From positions 124,001 to 188,000 of the forward strand of contig JAMKCF010000063.1 of the NCBI GenBank assembly GCA_023634235.1: a stretch of 64,000 bases of DNA, given 5' to 3'. Position numbers and translations under genes: made by a program. A model generated the notes under the pieces. The model searched no databases. It saw only the letters and a program-made list of their open reading frames with translations, and was not told where the DNA came from. This document shows, piece after piece, positions 40,201 to 50,005 of the stretch; within the stretch, counting starts at the first letter, position 1; every line of letters begins with the position of its first letter. The DNA comes from Pisaster brevispinus. Lineage: Eukaryota > Echinodermata > Asteroidea > Forcipulatida > Asteriidae.

Positions 40201-40638
40201 TCCGATCTTGTTATGGGTGTGATTTGACCCTCATTGTAATTTATTTCGTTTCTTCTTTTTGTGTGTGCAGCTCCCCCCTCTGTGTACAAAAATCCCACTG
40301 AAGATGCTTTTGAAGCGCTTTCGGAGTGTCCCCGCCTGCAGGCCATTTCCGGTACAAAGATGGTGCACATCGGCCCAAAAAGGCTAATTTTCGGGTGCAG
40401 TGATATTCAAGGCACACTCAGGTACAAATTTCGTCTCTCTGGCATTTCTTGTTCATGAGTTATTCTCGAACTGAGCTCGGGTGTTGTTTCAAATCATTCT
40501 TCGGATGGACATGTCTTGCCTTTGTTGTTGCTCGGCCCCGGCGCGTGGGCTAATTTGCCGGTGGTTGTAGCCCTATTCCGGGGCCGCTCGCCCCGCCTAG
40601 AAAATCGTCAGAGACACGGATCCACGACGAGGTGAGAG

Positions 40639-42874
40639 ACACTCCTCCAATTGTAAGGCCAAATAGGACCTTTTTAAGCCTCAATTTATCAAAATCCCCA
40701 TAAAGATGAAACACACAACCCCCAGGGTGTGATAGTTTCTTGCCCTTACACATTCTATTAACTGCACGACCCCAAGAAGCTACTAATTAAAAAGATTCTG
40801 TGGGTATACAAATTATGATAATTAGCTTGGCGCATGGATTTCGGTTTATTTGGTGTGGTGCGCCCTTAAAATTTACTCTGCCGCCCTCTTCCGGCTAGAC
40901 TTGGGACCAACCAACTATCGAATCTGAAACCCCGCTCATCATCTGTCATGATTGTTTACCGTTACATAAGTTACGATGTACACGCAGCGACAGAGACTGA
41001 CACTTACGGCGACAACAGCGACACTTTATATGTGTTTACATGGTATGTACATGGGTTTTTTTTGTACGCCAAATTCTGTTCATTGCCTCACCTTGCCATT
41101 TAGCTTTTGTTGGATTTCTGGGCACATTATTTCTCGACCTCTGCTATGCACCCACCGTCCATCCTTGGCCCTGGCCTGCTGGTTGAATGTATGCCCTTTA
41201 GGTCTAATCCACATCGTATCCTTGGCCCCCAGCACCATTTGCAATCCTATTCTTTTGCCCTGTCAAATGTTCAATCCGCCACGTTTTTGATCATGAGACT
41301 TTTACCCATCGAATAGACCCATGCCAGAGATAGGCGGTATTTGCATTTTTTCATCAAACCTCTACAAATGTTGTACCAACGGAAAGCTTGTTTTAAGAGA
41401 GGTTCTCATGACATTGGTGCTTATATATTATATCAGCTGCATAGCTTAAAATTACAATGGAGTAATGCCATTTTAAAGATGGAAGGGTAACCCGTTTGTG
41501 TCTGTAAATGTTTCTCTTCATGTTGTTGATGCAACACTCAGTCCTGCAAATAATCCAACGTTGACAAATTGCACTACCTCCGAGTTGCAAAACACTGCAA
41601 CTCTTGCATTCAAACACGAAAAGGGAATTGGAAAAGGCTTTATTGTTGGAGTGGTGCAAATCAAAAAAAATTATGTGCGTTTTAGAAATAAACATTCTGA
41701 GTTAAGAAAAATTAAATTGTACATATTTACTATATTTAATTATATTTTAAGTTTAAACAGTACAAACATAAAAAGTTATATACTTTTTAAAAGTTAGGTT
41801 AATATAAATGTATTGACTTACAGTCCACTCATAAACAAAAACTGAACATAAATATTTTAAAAAGTAATACAAAATATGTGGCAAAAAAAACCCAAACCTT
41901 TAGAAAGGCCGAGGTTAATCCATGGTTATTTTTAAGATTGGAGTATTAGCTCCGCCCCCAGGTGACAACCCCTCCCCCACCCGCCCATCCCTAACAACCC
42001 AACTATCATAAAACAAGAATAAAAATGTTTCATGATAACCACAGACCATAAGGTCATCAGCATTAACAATAGTATACCTAATTTTCAACAACAAAAATTT
42101 TTTTCTACTTTTACGCCGGAAGTTGCATTATTGTGATACTGGTTGCAAAATAATTCAACTTTGTATTGTTTTGCACTTTGTGCAAACTGGAATGGTCAGG
42201 GCTTCATTTTGGGTGACATTCTGCTTGACTTGTATTAATACTAGGACTGGGAACTCCTGCATGCCGCCATTTCTCGCTAGCTTTAAAAAAGCACTGAACA
42301 TGTCATTCTTGACTAAAATTCTCCAAGTTGTCCATTTATGATAGTGTCAGAAGGTGTCTCAAATTCCTTCACTATGTAAACTCATCTTTTATTTTGAGAA
42401 GAAAAGTACTTTTTTTCCGATTCAAATTTGATAAGGTCTGCCGATGGTAAAATGCATGTCTGTGTTATAAGGTCAAAGGGTACTTGCAGTAGAGGCAATT
42501 TAGAGCAGCAACTTCCATCGGCATAGTGAAGAGAGCGGGCTTCATAAGTAGTTCATCAGTACTATGCGCCAAATTCAATGGCAATGGCATATTTCGCAAT
42601 GAAAAATACACCTTTTTTCACTTAAAAACATCTCAGTAAGAGAATTAAGCAGGGAACTATTGAACAAATGTGAAGTTTGCAACCAGGGGTAAAATCTTCA
42701 TCTTTCTGGTTGCTGCACCATCTGCTCTGATAAAAGATTTCAGTTATTGTGGGGAGAGTCTTCTTGAAACAATTATACTCAAAGCAAACAGACAATCTGT
42801 TTTAAATTGACTGAAAGTGGAAATTGTGTACAAATGCTTGAATCATCTATTGTTGCATTTATACAATCTCCTAG
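40639..42874. other. Unique AT-rich flank, no gene recognised
   Basis: The first bases after the array share nothing with the unit. Several short open frames occur (for example 40976-41290 and 41498-41797), but none has a recognisable domain or good splice signals on both sides. AATAAA-like sequence occurs near 41689. From 41700 to 41900 the sequence is very AT-rich. If the array came from an internal part of a gene, the 3' part of that gene should lie here or further right. Confidence 0.6.
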
Positions 42875-42982
42875 TCAGTCTCAGACGCCCAGGGCAGATG
42901 CTGAAGACTCTACCAGTGAAGGTCCAAAGACACTACAAAGAGAGTTGGAGATGGACAAGAAACAGGAAGCTCACAATGAGAG
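42875..42982 (+). CDS. Candidate internal exon, charged peptide, gene unknown
   Basis: The segment is preceded by a pyrimidine-rich tract ending CTCCTAG at 42874 and followed by GTAAGG at 42983, a strong donor after GAGAG. The frame beginning at its second base is open across the exon and encodes an acidic and basic stretch that includes DSTSEGPKTLQRELEMDKKQ. A second frame is also open, so the frame is not certain. In the first frame the exon ends with two bases of a codon. That does not match the phase of the next candidate exon at 46118, so an exon may be missing between them, or the two are unrelated. The composition suggests a charged or coiled-coil region. Splice signals are seen; coding is inferred. 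Confidence 0.35.
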
Positions 42983-45900
42983 GTAAGGAATAGTCTGGTT
43001 GTGCTGTGAACATTTATTTTTAGTTAACATCTCTTATTACAGATTTACATGGTATACTTTTTCAGAACACCTTCATTAAATTTGTTGTTGTTGAGAACAT
43101 GGAAGTAAAGACAATAAATGCTCATATTTTGCACTGGCATTTACCTGTTCTTATTTGAGACAATTGAAGGAAAGCCCTCTTTGGTTACTGTGACTCAGCC
43201 AATCAGCCATGGCTGTATAAGTCATGGCAGGCTGGAATCTTACACTTACCTTCACGCTGAGAATAAAGACAAACGGTTATTTGACCAACACATTGGATTT
43301 AATTTTTACAGTTCGGTTTTATAGTTTGCTAATTATAAGCTAAAATATTATGTCTGTCTCACCCCCTCAAAAAAAGCACCGAAACACAAAATGTTTTTAC
43401 TGTACAAAAGAATGACTTGAAGATAGAGATGAACAAACTAAATAAAAGTAACAATTTAAGGATAATACGCATTTCCTTTTGGATTTCTTGTAAAACATTT
43501 TTCCATTTCCTTATTGTTAGATCTTTCTTTTTAAATAAGAAACTCATTCAACTTGTTTACTAAATATATTTATGCATTTGAAACTTATCAGAATAATTTG
43601 TTTTAGTGTATTATTTTTATTTCTATTCACACATTTTGCCCTGTATTGACCTCTTTCACCAACGTTACACTCAGCTATTGTCTGCTACACTCAACATTTA
43701 GGAAGTCAAATTGTGTGTAAATGCTGCATTACCTAAAATATTCACCTCACTGTAGAACACAAGGAAACATTGACACCCAGTGTTTAAGGTAGGATTCAAA
43801 AAGTGGGAGTGTAAATTGAAAACTTAATAGGGAATTCAATTTGTTTCACCGAAAAACCACACTGTGTGCAAACTGCAAGAGCAGCGCGCAAATTCTTTAA
43901 AATTACCTTGAAAAAGTAACTTTCTTTTTCAATTGTTTTAAGGCCCATCGGGAAGCTTAATATTTACTGATTGTATATTGTCTCATTCTTGATGTTTTAT
44001 TAGCCTTGATACAAGGCTGTATGTAGTACAGAATTCCACAGCCTTCATTACACTGTGCAACTATTTTTTACTTGACTGTACCGAGTTGAAGCCTAGCCAA
44101 GCTTTCTGCATGAATATGGATATTATGTACAGCCAATCACAGTGTGCTGATAGATGGACCTTGGACCCTGTGGATGCTCTGCATAAACATGTGGTTTTCT
44201 AATTAGGTCTGTGCATGGATTCCTGTGTGTGGCGATGTGGTGAATGATGGCAAAAAAAGCATCAAATCTACAACAATTGCGGCCATGTCAAATGTCAAAT
44301 GTAGAAAAAATGTTCCCTGTTTCTATGGATACGCTATGGACGCTTTGTCTTAGGATTACTGCATAGAATGAATGACATACCGGAATGACATTGACCTCAA
44401 AGTCTTGGTGTCAGACCCACGCATAGTACTGGGACTCACTGACATACAATAGGTTATAGAGGTTTTGTAAGGCTATGGATACATCAACACTTTGTGTGTT
44501 CACATGATGCCTAACCGTGGCATCCGTGTTTTGCATGCACGCTGACTACGGATACGGGAGCTCATACACGAACGTTATAAACGGATACCGTTTTGCTGGT
44601 TTTGGTTGTATTTTTGCTCTTGATTAAAAACATTTCCCCGTAGTGCTTTTGAAGGTGTCATTCATGACATACATTGTAGATAGTAATGTGTACTTGCTGG
44701 AAACTTTCTTGACACACGTTTAACGCGGTGGTTTGAAAACGTACTGTTACTGCTATTCAATCAAATTTTCCTATGCAAAAAGAAAAATGTTTTTTTGGAT
44801 TTGTTTTGCTTGCAAAACCTATGCCAACATGTGTGTATACTTTGGCCTAGGCCTGACATATAACTCTGTGATTGGAAAACAAAGTTCTGATGTGCATCCA
44901 ACGTGAACTGATGCTGTTATCGTACCTGTATCTATACAGGTACAATTACAAAATCTCTCAATTAATCGTTTGCTTTGGTTATAATGAACAAGGGTTACAG
45001 AACAAAAAGTCTGGGTGTTATCTAGTCTCTCAAGACTGGTTGATTTATGCCATATTTGAGGTGTAATAAAGCATAATGTAAAATAACAGATTGGTTTAAA
45101 GTTTAACACAATCAACAATGGCAAACTATCCAAATATTTGGTGCTGTTTTATCATTTCTGCATTTTCAAGGGACAAAGGTTTGCTAGAAAACAGCAATAG
45201 TTATTTATCTTTTGGAGTAAAGCAATGATGATACAGAAATACATGGTGTGTGAAGAATGAATAGACTGTACAAGTCTGGCATGTATCTGAACAATTTGGG
45301 GATCCTTTGGTTCTCTCATATATGAAGGAAACAAAAGCACACTTTGGTACGGGTCCCAGTGTTTGAATATTTGCTGCCTTATGGAGACTGAAAACAGAGG
45401 TCTCCACAAAGGAGTTCTAAAGAGAGGGATTTCCACAAGGAATTTTGTGTATAAAGTCTATGAGAGGATGTGAAGTACAGGGACAAAGGAAAAAAAAAAG
45501 AATTCTCCACAGTGTTGGACTATGGATGAGACTTACACAGTCTATAATAATTCCCATATTGTTCTTATTGTTTAGTTGCTGAGAGTGAGGGTATGACTAT
45601 CATGCTGCAGTCAGCTGACCATTTGACTGTGAAGAAGCAGTAACAGCTTCAGATGTAAAACATGGAGTGAGACTGAGATTTGTGCATCCTAAGGAAACTA
45701 AGGTATTCCAGAGACAGAGTCTTGTGAAGCTATGGGATCGTGTCCCATTCACATTTCCGTCAGACATTTTGTTTTTAGAGACTATTAGACACAAATATCT
45801 GCTTTGACACTGAAGAGTTTTTGTTGCACACTGTGCTGTTGGTTGTTTCCAAGTTGCCTGTAAATAATGCAGTGTGGAATAAGGGTTCTGAAGCTGATCT

Positions 45901-46117
45901 ATGATCCCAATGGCCCAATGGCGTTCCATCTTCATTTCCCACCTTAATCAATTGTCTTGAATATTCAGTATACTCAACCCAGGGTTCTCACTTGAAGCTA
46001 CCCCAAGCAGGGAGTTTTCCCAGGGCTAGATATAAACTTTAAGAGTTCAACCACATTCTTTATCAGTAAATTAATGAAGTATGAGACCAGACATAGTTTG
46101 AATTGTTTTCTCAACAG
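42983..46117. other. Intron or intergenic stretch, no gene recognised
   Basis: This stretch is AT-rich with scattered short open frames on both strands and no domain I recognise. Near 43198-43270 there is a CCAATCA, a perfect 12-bp palindrome, a TATAAG and about 50 bases later an AATAAA. Near 44096-44145 a short stretch resembles sequence at 62648-62710. Neither is enough to call a gene. Confidence 0.5.
43198..43268 (+). promoter_or_regulatory. CCAAT/TATA-like cluster with nearby AATAAA
   Basis: A CCAATCA motif is followed by the palindrome CAGCCATGGCTG, then TATAAG near 43216, then AATAAA near 43263. A TATA box and a polyadenylation signal this close together are typical of an LTR. I could not find convincing LTR ends or a target-site duplication, so a solo LTR is only one possibility and chance is another. 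Confidence 0.2.
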
Positions 46118-46204
46118 ATTGAGATGGGGGAAGAAGATCTAGCTGAGATCAGAGGCTGACATGATACCGTGATGCAAGAAATAACATTAATAGATGAGAA
46201 ACAG
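46118..46204 (+). pseudogene. Candidate exon interrupted by an in-frame TGA
   Basis: An 87-nt segment sits between a good 3' splice site (TTGTTTTCTCAACAG) and a good donor (CAG before GTAAGA at 46205). Frame 1 reads 13 residues beginning IEMGEEDLAE, then TGA, then 15 residues ending TLIDEKQ. The other two frames are closed early. The TGA could be a decayed CGA arginine codon, a true end of the protein, or a selenocysteine codon; nothing else supports the last. The exon ends at a codon boundary and the next candidate exon (48828-48907) starts at one, so the two would join in frame. The charged composition fits a coiled-coil protein. Function is unknown. Confidence 0.35.
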
Positions 46205-46254
46205 GTAAGAGGTCAATTCTTATAAGGCTGGTAAATTTCTGGTCTTTGAAGAGT

Positions 46255-46341
46255 AAGTCCTGGTTGATCGAGTGGTCTGATGCACTGGACTCAAGTTCTC
46301 ATGATGTCAATATTCTGGATTACAAGTCCTGGTATTTGACT
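46255..46341 (+). repeat. tRNA-Leu-like relic (SINE head or tRNA pseudogene)
   Basis: The sequence contains an A-box-like GATCGAGTGG, then ACTCAAGTTCT, which matches the anticodon arm of class II leucine tRNAs with anticodon CAA. A degraded B box, GGATTACAAGTCC, lies near 46317. The T arm and acceptor stem no longer pair, so it is not a working tRNA. It may be an old copy of the same SINE family as the element at 50939. Confidence 0.55.
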
Positions 46342-46587
46342 TTATTGTTCTTGAGTCTTCAAAGGCCTTGTTCAAAGCATGCTCATTTGGCTAAACTACA
46401 ATCTGTCTCTATTGCTCTATTTCCTAACAACCAGTAAAACAGTCCATTGAAATTCAAGGACATTAATTTCATTATTATTTATTTATTTATATAAAATGAA
46501 ACAGAGGTCATATCTTTTTTTCAGGTTTTCTTTGTTGATTTGTTAAATATATTTTACACATAATTTGGGATTGATCAAAGCAAAGGG

Positions 46588-46660
46588 ACTAAGGATTTGA
46601 AACAACGACCTCTTGTTAAACATGCTGGTGCTCTAGCCACTGAGCTATCTAGCCCTATGG
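46588..46660 (-). repeat. tRNA-like sequence, degenerate (minus strand)
   Basis: Read on the minus strand this is about 73 nt in tRNA order. GGGCTAG is followed by an intact A box (TAGCTCAGTGG), a D arm pairing GCTC with GAGC, an anticodon-loop-like ATGTTTA (anticodon would be GTT, asparagine) and a B-box-like GTTTCAAATCC. The anticodon, T and acceptor stems are poorly paired, so it is a pseudogene or SINE head. It sits at the edge of the 57-bp minisatellite, whose units look like its 5' half. Confidence 0.55.
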
Positions 46661-47407
46661 CTAAACCTCCAGGTTTAACATTTCATCGCTCTACCCAATG
46701 AGCTATCTAGCCATATGGCTAGACCTCCGGTTCAAAAAGCTGGTGCACTACTAACTGAGCTATCTAGCCCTATGGCTAGACCTTCAGTTTACTCTGCCGG
46801 TGCCCTACCAACTGAGCTCTCTAGCCCTATGGCTAAACCTTCAGTTTAATCTGCCGGTGCCCTACCAACTGAGCTCTCTAGCCCTATGGCTAAACCTTCA
46901 GTTTAACCTGCCGGTGCCCTACCAACTGAGCTGTCTAGCCCTATGGCTAAACCTTCAGTTTAACCTGCCGGTGCCCTACCAACTGAGCTCTCTAGCCCTA
47001 TGGCTAAACCTTCAGTTTAACCTGCCGGTGCCCTACCAACTGAGCTCTCTAGCCCTATGGCTAAACCTTCAGTTTAACCTGCCGGTGCCCTACCAACTGA
47101 GCTCTCTAGCCCTATGGCTAAACCTTCAGTTTAACCTGCCGGTGCCCTACCAACTGAGCTATCTAGCCCTATGGCTAAACCTTCAGTTTAATCTGCCGGT
47201 GCCCTACCAACTGAGGTCTCTAGCCCTATGGCTAAACCTTCAGTTTAATCTGCCGGTGCCCTACCAACTGAGCTCTCTAGCCCTATGGCTAAACCTTCAG
47301 TTTAACCTGCCGGTGCCCTACTAACTGAGTTCTCTAGCCCTATGGCTAAACCTTCAGTTTAATCTGCCGGTGCCCTACCAACTGAGCTCTTTAGCCATGG
47401 CTAGATA
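46625..47407 (-). repeat. 57-bp minisatellite made of tRNA 5' halves, about 14 copies
   Basis: The unit holds, on the minus strand, an acceptor-like GGGCTAGA, an A box and D arm (GAGCTCAGTTGG), and an anticodon-arm-like stretch ending in AGGTTT. It then rejoins the next acceptor-like start, so the T arm and 3' half are missing. The GAG marker recurs at 46642, 46700, 46757, 46814 and then every 57 bp to 47384. Because 57 is a multiple of three, the + strand shows a long repetitive open frame with a 19-residue period, which I regard as a by-product. Confidence 0.85.
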
Positions 47408-47416
47408 ACTCAGTTT
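47379..47416. repeat. Inverted last copy at the end of the 57-bp array
   Basis: The final minus-strand copy (47379-47397) is followed after three bases by the same tRNA 5'-end-like motif in the opposite direction (47400-47416, GCTAGATAACTCAGTTT). Together they form an imperfect palindrome that closes the array. Confidence 0.5.
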
Positions 47417-47586
47417 AGGACATTTATATATTATGTTTTTATGCGGGCTATCATGGTTGTCTTTTTTTCTGGCTTGATTATCCAAATGATAAATCTTACA
47501 ATCAATAGGATTGAAGTAAATTTAGTAGAGCTCCTCTTCCTTTTAAGCACGACTCGATAGCAAAGAACTTGCTGTTTGCTACCAGT

Positions 47587-48532
47587 CCAAGAGATACAAC
47601 CCTAACCCAATCACAACATTATAGTTAAAAGTGTGATGCCTCAACATCACTCATCCAAGTCACTACTAGTCCAAGAGGAACACCCTAACCCAATCACAAC
47701 ATTATAGTTCAGTGTCATGCCTCAACATCACTCATCCAAGTCACTACTAGTCCAAGAGGAACACCCTAACCCAATCACAACATTATAGTTAAGTGTCATG
47801 CCTTAACATCACTCATCCAAGTCATTACTAGTCCAAGAGGAACACCCTAACCCAATCACAACATTATAGTTAAGTGTCATGCCTCAACATCACTCATCCA
47901 AGTCACTACTAGTCCAAGAGGAACACCCTAACCCAATCACAACATTATAGTTAAGTGTCATGCCTCAACATCACTCATCCAAGTCACTACTAGTCCAAGA
48001 GGAACACCCTAACCCAATCACAACATTATAGTTAAGTGTCATGCCTCAACATCACTCATCCAAGTCACTACTAGTCCAAGAGGAACACCCTAACTCAATC
48101 ACAACATTATAGTTAAGTGTCATGCCTCAACATCACTCATCCAAGTCACTACTAGTCCAAGAGGAACACCCTAACCCAATCACAACATTATAGTTAAGTG
48201 TCATGCCTCAACATCACTCATCCAAGTCACTACTAGTCCAAGAGGAACACCCTAACCCAATCACAACATTATAGTTAAGTGTCATGCCTCAACATCACTC
48301 ATCCAAGTCACTACTAGTCCAAGAGGAACACCCTAACCAAATCACAACATTATAGTTAAGTGTCATGCCTCAACATCACTCATATAAGTCACTACTAGTC
48401 CAAGAGGAACACCCTAACCCAATCACAGCATTATAGCTAAGTGTCATGCCTCAACATCATTCATCCAAGTCACTACTAGTCCAAGAGGAACACCCTAACC
48501 CAATCACAGCATTATAGCTAAGTGTCATGCCT
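47587..48532 (+). repeat. 81-bp minisatellite, about 12 copies
   Basis: A marker CCAAGAGG recurs at 47671, 47752, 47833, 47914 and then every 81 bp to 48481; the first, divergent copy begins at 47587 and is 84 bp long. The last copy is partial. Units carry CCCTAACCCAATCACAACAT and a TCATGCCTCAACATCACTCA motif. The repeat is non-coding and unrelated to the 57-bp array just upstream. Confidence 0.95.
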
Positions 48533-48827
48533 CTTGAGCAAAACAACTATCATTGAAGATTTTGAATACAACACCAATCTTCCTCATAAACTCCTAAAAG
48601 AGTCTAGGCTCTTATGTGAAAAGTATATCAAGTTCACTGATTCATTTATTCTGTAGTTCGATCTCTTCTCATACTTAAAGATTAAAATCAGTTTCACTGA
48701 AGTGGGAAACAGAGAGGGGCCTAATTGAAATCAGACAACTGAAAGGTATTCCTTTTTTTGTAGGTCATTTGTCCAGAAATTAGTGACATATGCCTAGTTT
48801 TGCTGATTCTATTTCTTGCTAGCACAG

Positions 48828-48907
48828 AATGATATGGATAGACAGGACCTTGAATTCAATCTGACTCCACGGCTCTATTGCTCAAAATTGCTTGAAAAGC
48901 ACAAAAG
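48828..48907 (+). CDS. Candidate internal exon, gene unknown
   Basis: An 80-nt segment follows a good 3' splice site (TTCTTGCTAGCACAG) and precedes GTAGCT at 48908 after AAAAG. The frame beginning at its first base is open for 26 codons plus two bases and includes NDMDRQDLEFNLTPRLYCSK. It starts at a codon boundary, which fits the phase in which the 46118-46204 exon ends. The donor is only moderate. I do not recognise the peptide. The exon lies between minisatellites, as is common for introns and exons of large animal genes. Confidence 0.4.
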
Positions 48908-49070
48908 GTAGCTAAGCATGACAACAAATGTTCTTACCAGATAAAGGTTATATATTCGTTTTGCGGTAACACCATGTGCATATCTACTAGCTATGTAGAT
49001 TAGTTCTTGTAGAACTAGGTCTTGCTTTTTGGCGAGCTGCAAAGCAGAGTGAGCCTATGTAATGACAATT

Positions 49071-49124
49071 TCCGTCCCGTCTGTCCGTCCGTCCGTCCGT
49101 CCGTCCGTCTGTCCGTCCGTCCGC
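49071..49124 (+). repeat. (GTCC)n microsatellite
   Basis: About a dozen GTCC steps with a few interruptions, close to the left inverted repeat of the element. Confidence 0.9.
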
Positions 49125-49434
49125 GTTCAGTGGAAATGTTAAAGTTTTTGTTTTAAGTATCAGTCTTTGAGTTGAGTTGTTTTATGGTATGTACAAGCCC
49201 AAGTGAGATTGTTATATATAATTGCCAGTCATTTTAGGGGTAATTTTCAACTATTTTTTCCAATAATGTTAAAGTTTTGGGAATAAAAAAAATTTTAACG
49301 TTTTTTTTTTCAGGCTCAATTATTGACCTCTGGATTTTAAAGAACCAAACTCAAACTAAAATTTTAAAGTTTTGAAATAAGTTAAGTTGTAACTTTGACT
49401 AACAATTGACAACAGACAGGCTGAGCATAAAATC

Positions 49435-49937
49435 GGTTCCGGTTAAATGAGCTAAAACAATTAAAAACTTAAATGGTCATAACTCCTTATTGCAATGATG
49501 TACTGACTTGAAACTTGAATCAAATATTGCTTCTTACACGTAGATTCATATGAAAAGATAAAACTCAAGAGTTTATCACTGGTTCCAGTTGAATGAGCTA
49601 AAACAATGACAACCTTAAATGGCCATAACTCCTTATTGCAATGGTGTACTTACTTGAAACTTGAATCAAATATTGCTTCTTACACGTAGATTCATATGAA
49701 AAGATAAAACTCAAGAGTTTATCACTGGTTCCAGTTGAATGAGTTCAAACAATAAAAAAAACTTAAATGGTCATAACTCCTTGTTGCAATGATGTACTGA
49801 CTTGAAACTTGAATCAAATATTGCTTCTTACATGTAGATTCATATGACAAGATAAAACTCTCAGAGTTTATCACTGGTTCCAGTTGAATGAGTTAAAACA
49901 ATGAAAACCTTAAATGGTCATAACTCCTTATTGCAAT
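49435..49937 (+). repeat. 146-bp tandem repeat, about 3.4 copies
   Basis: Copies begin at GGTTCC at 49435, 49581, 49727 and 49876 (spacings 146, 146 and 149). The last stops after about 60 bp. Each holds a TTAAATGGTCATAACTCCTT-like stretch and a GATTCATATGA motif. The repeat lies inside the inverted-repeat-bounded element. Confidence 0.9.
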
Positions 49938-50005
49938 TAGTCATTGGTCTTCTATCTGGCGATCGGCAGCTCGCCATGGCAGCTTCGCTGTTCTAGTTAT
50001 TCTAC

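Larger units (their letters stand above)
1..40638 (+). repeat. 479-bp tandem satellite array, about 84.8 copies
   Basis: A unit of 479 bp repeats head to tail without interruption. Copies 1-10 start at 1, 480, 959 and so on. Copy 11 (4791-5268) has lost one base near 5053, and later copies start at exact multiples of 479. The last copy begins at 40236 and stops at 40638 after 403 bp, where the sequence changes abruptly to unique AT-rich DNA. The left end lies outside the window. Copies differ by only a few substitutions each. The unit is not a multiple of three, so no reading frame runs through the array. It is richer in GC and CpG than the flank and includes GC-dense runs at unit positions 298-351. 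I do not recognise it as rDNA, a histone unit, 5S or a spliceosomal RNA cluster. The orientation given follows the splice-like signals described separately. Confidence 0.98.
49009..50005. mobile_element. Inverted-repeat-bounded element with internal tandem repeats
   Basis: The left end (49009-49040) and right end (49966-50005, reverse complement) share GTAGAA, ACTAG and an exact GGCGAGCTGC. The interior holds a GTCC microsatellite and a 146-bp tandem repeat, with no open frame of note. This layout fits a non-autonomous terminal-inverted-repeat element that carries a minisatellite. I could not define an exact target-site duplication, so the outer limits are approximate. Confidence 0.5.

Noticed and set aside
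1..40638. Array as 5S rRNA, histone or spliceosomal RNA gene cluster
   Set aside because: No internal control region of 5S, no histone coding frame or consensus stem-loop, and no recognisable U1, U2, U4, U5 or U6 core on either strand.
1..40638. Array as one giant gene with alternating A and B exons in frame
   Set aside because: A plus B is 212 nt and B ends in a phase that does not fit the next A. Joining B to the next A reaches a TAA inside A.
1..40638. CRISPR array
   Set aside because: The whole 479-bp unit is conserved. There are no short repeats with unique spacers, and the window is eukaryotic.
40976..41290. 104-codon frame near the array edge
   Set aside because: No domain, no splice support, and cysteine- and leucine-rich composition typical of random frames.
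43082..43290. Solo LTR around the CCAAT/TATA/AATAAA cluster
   Set aside because: I could not find matching TG...CA ends with a flanking target-site duplication. It is kept only as a low-confidence promoter-like cluster.
46800..47324. 174-codon repetitive protein with a 19-residue period
   Set aside because: It is the by-product of a 57-bp tandem repeat whose length is a multiple of three. The unit is explained by tRNA 5' halves on the other strand.
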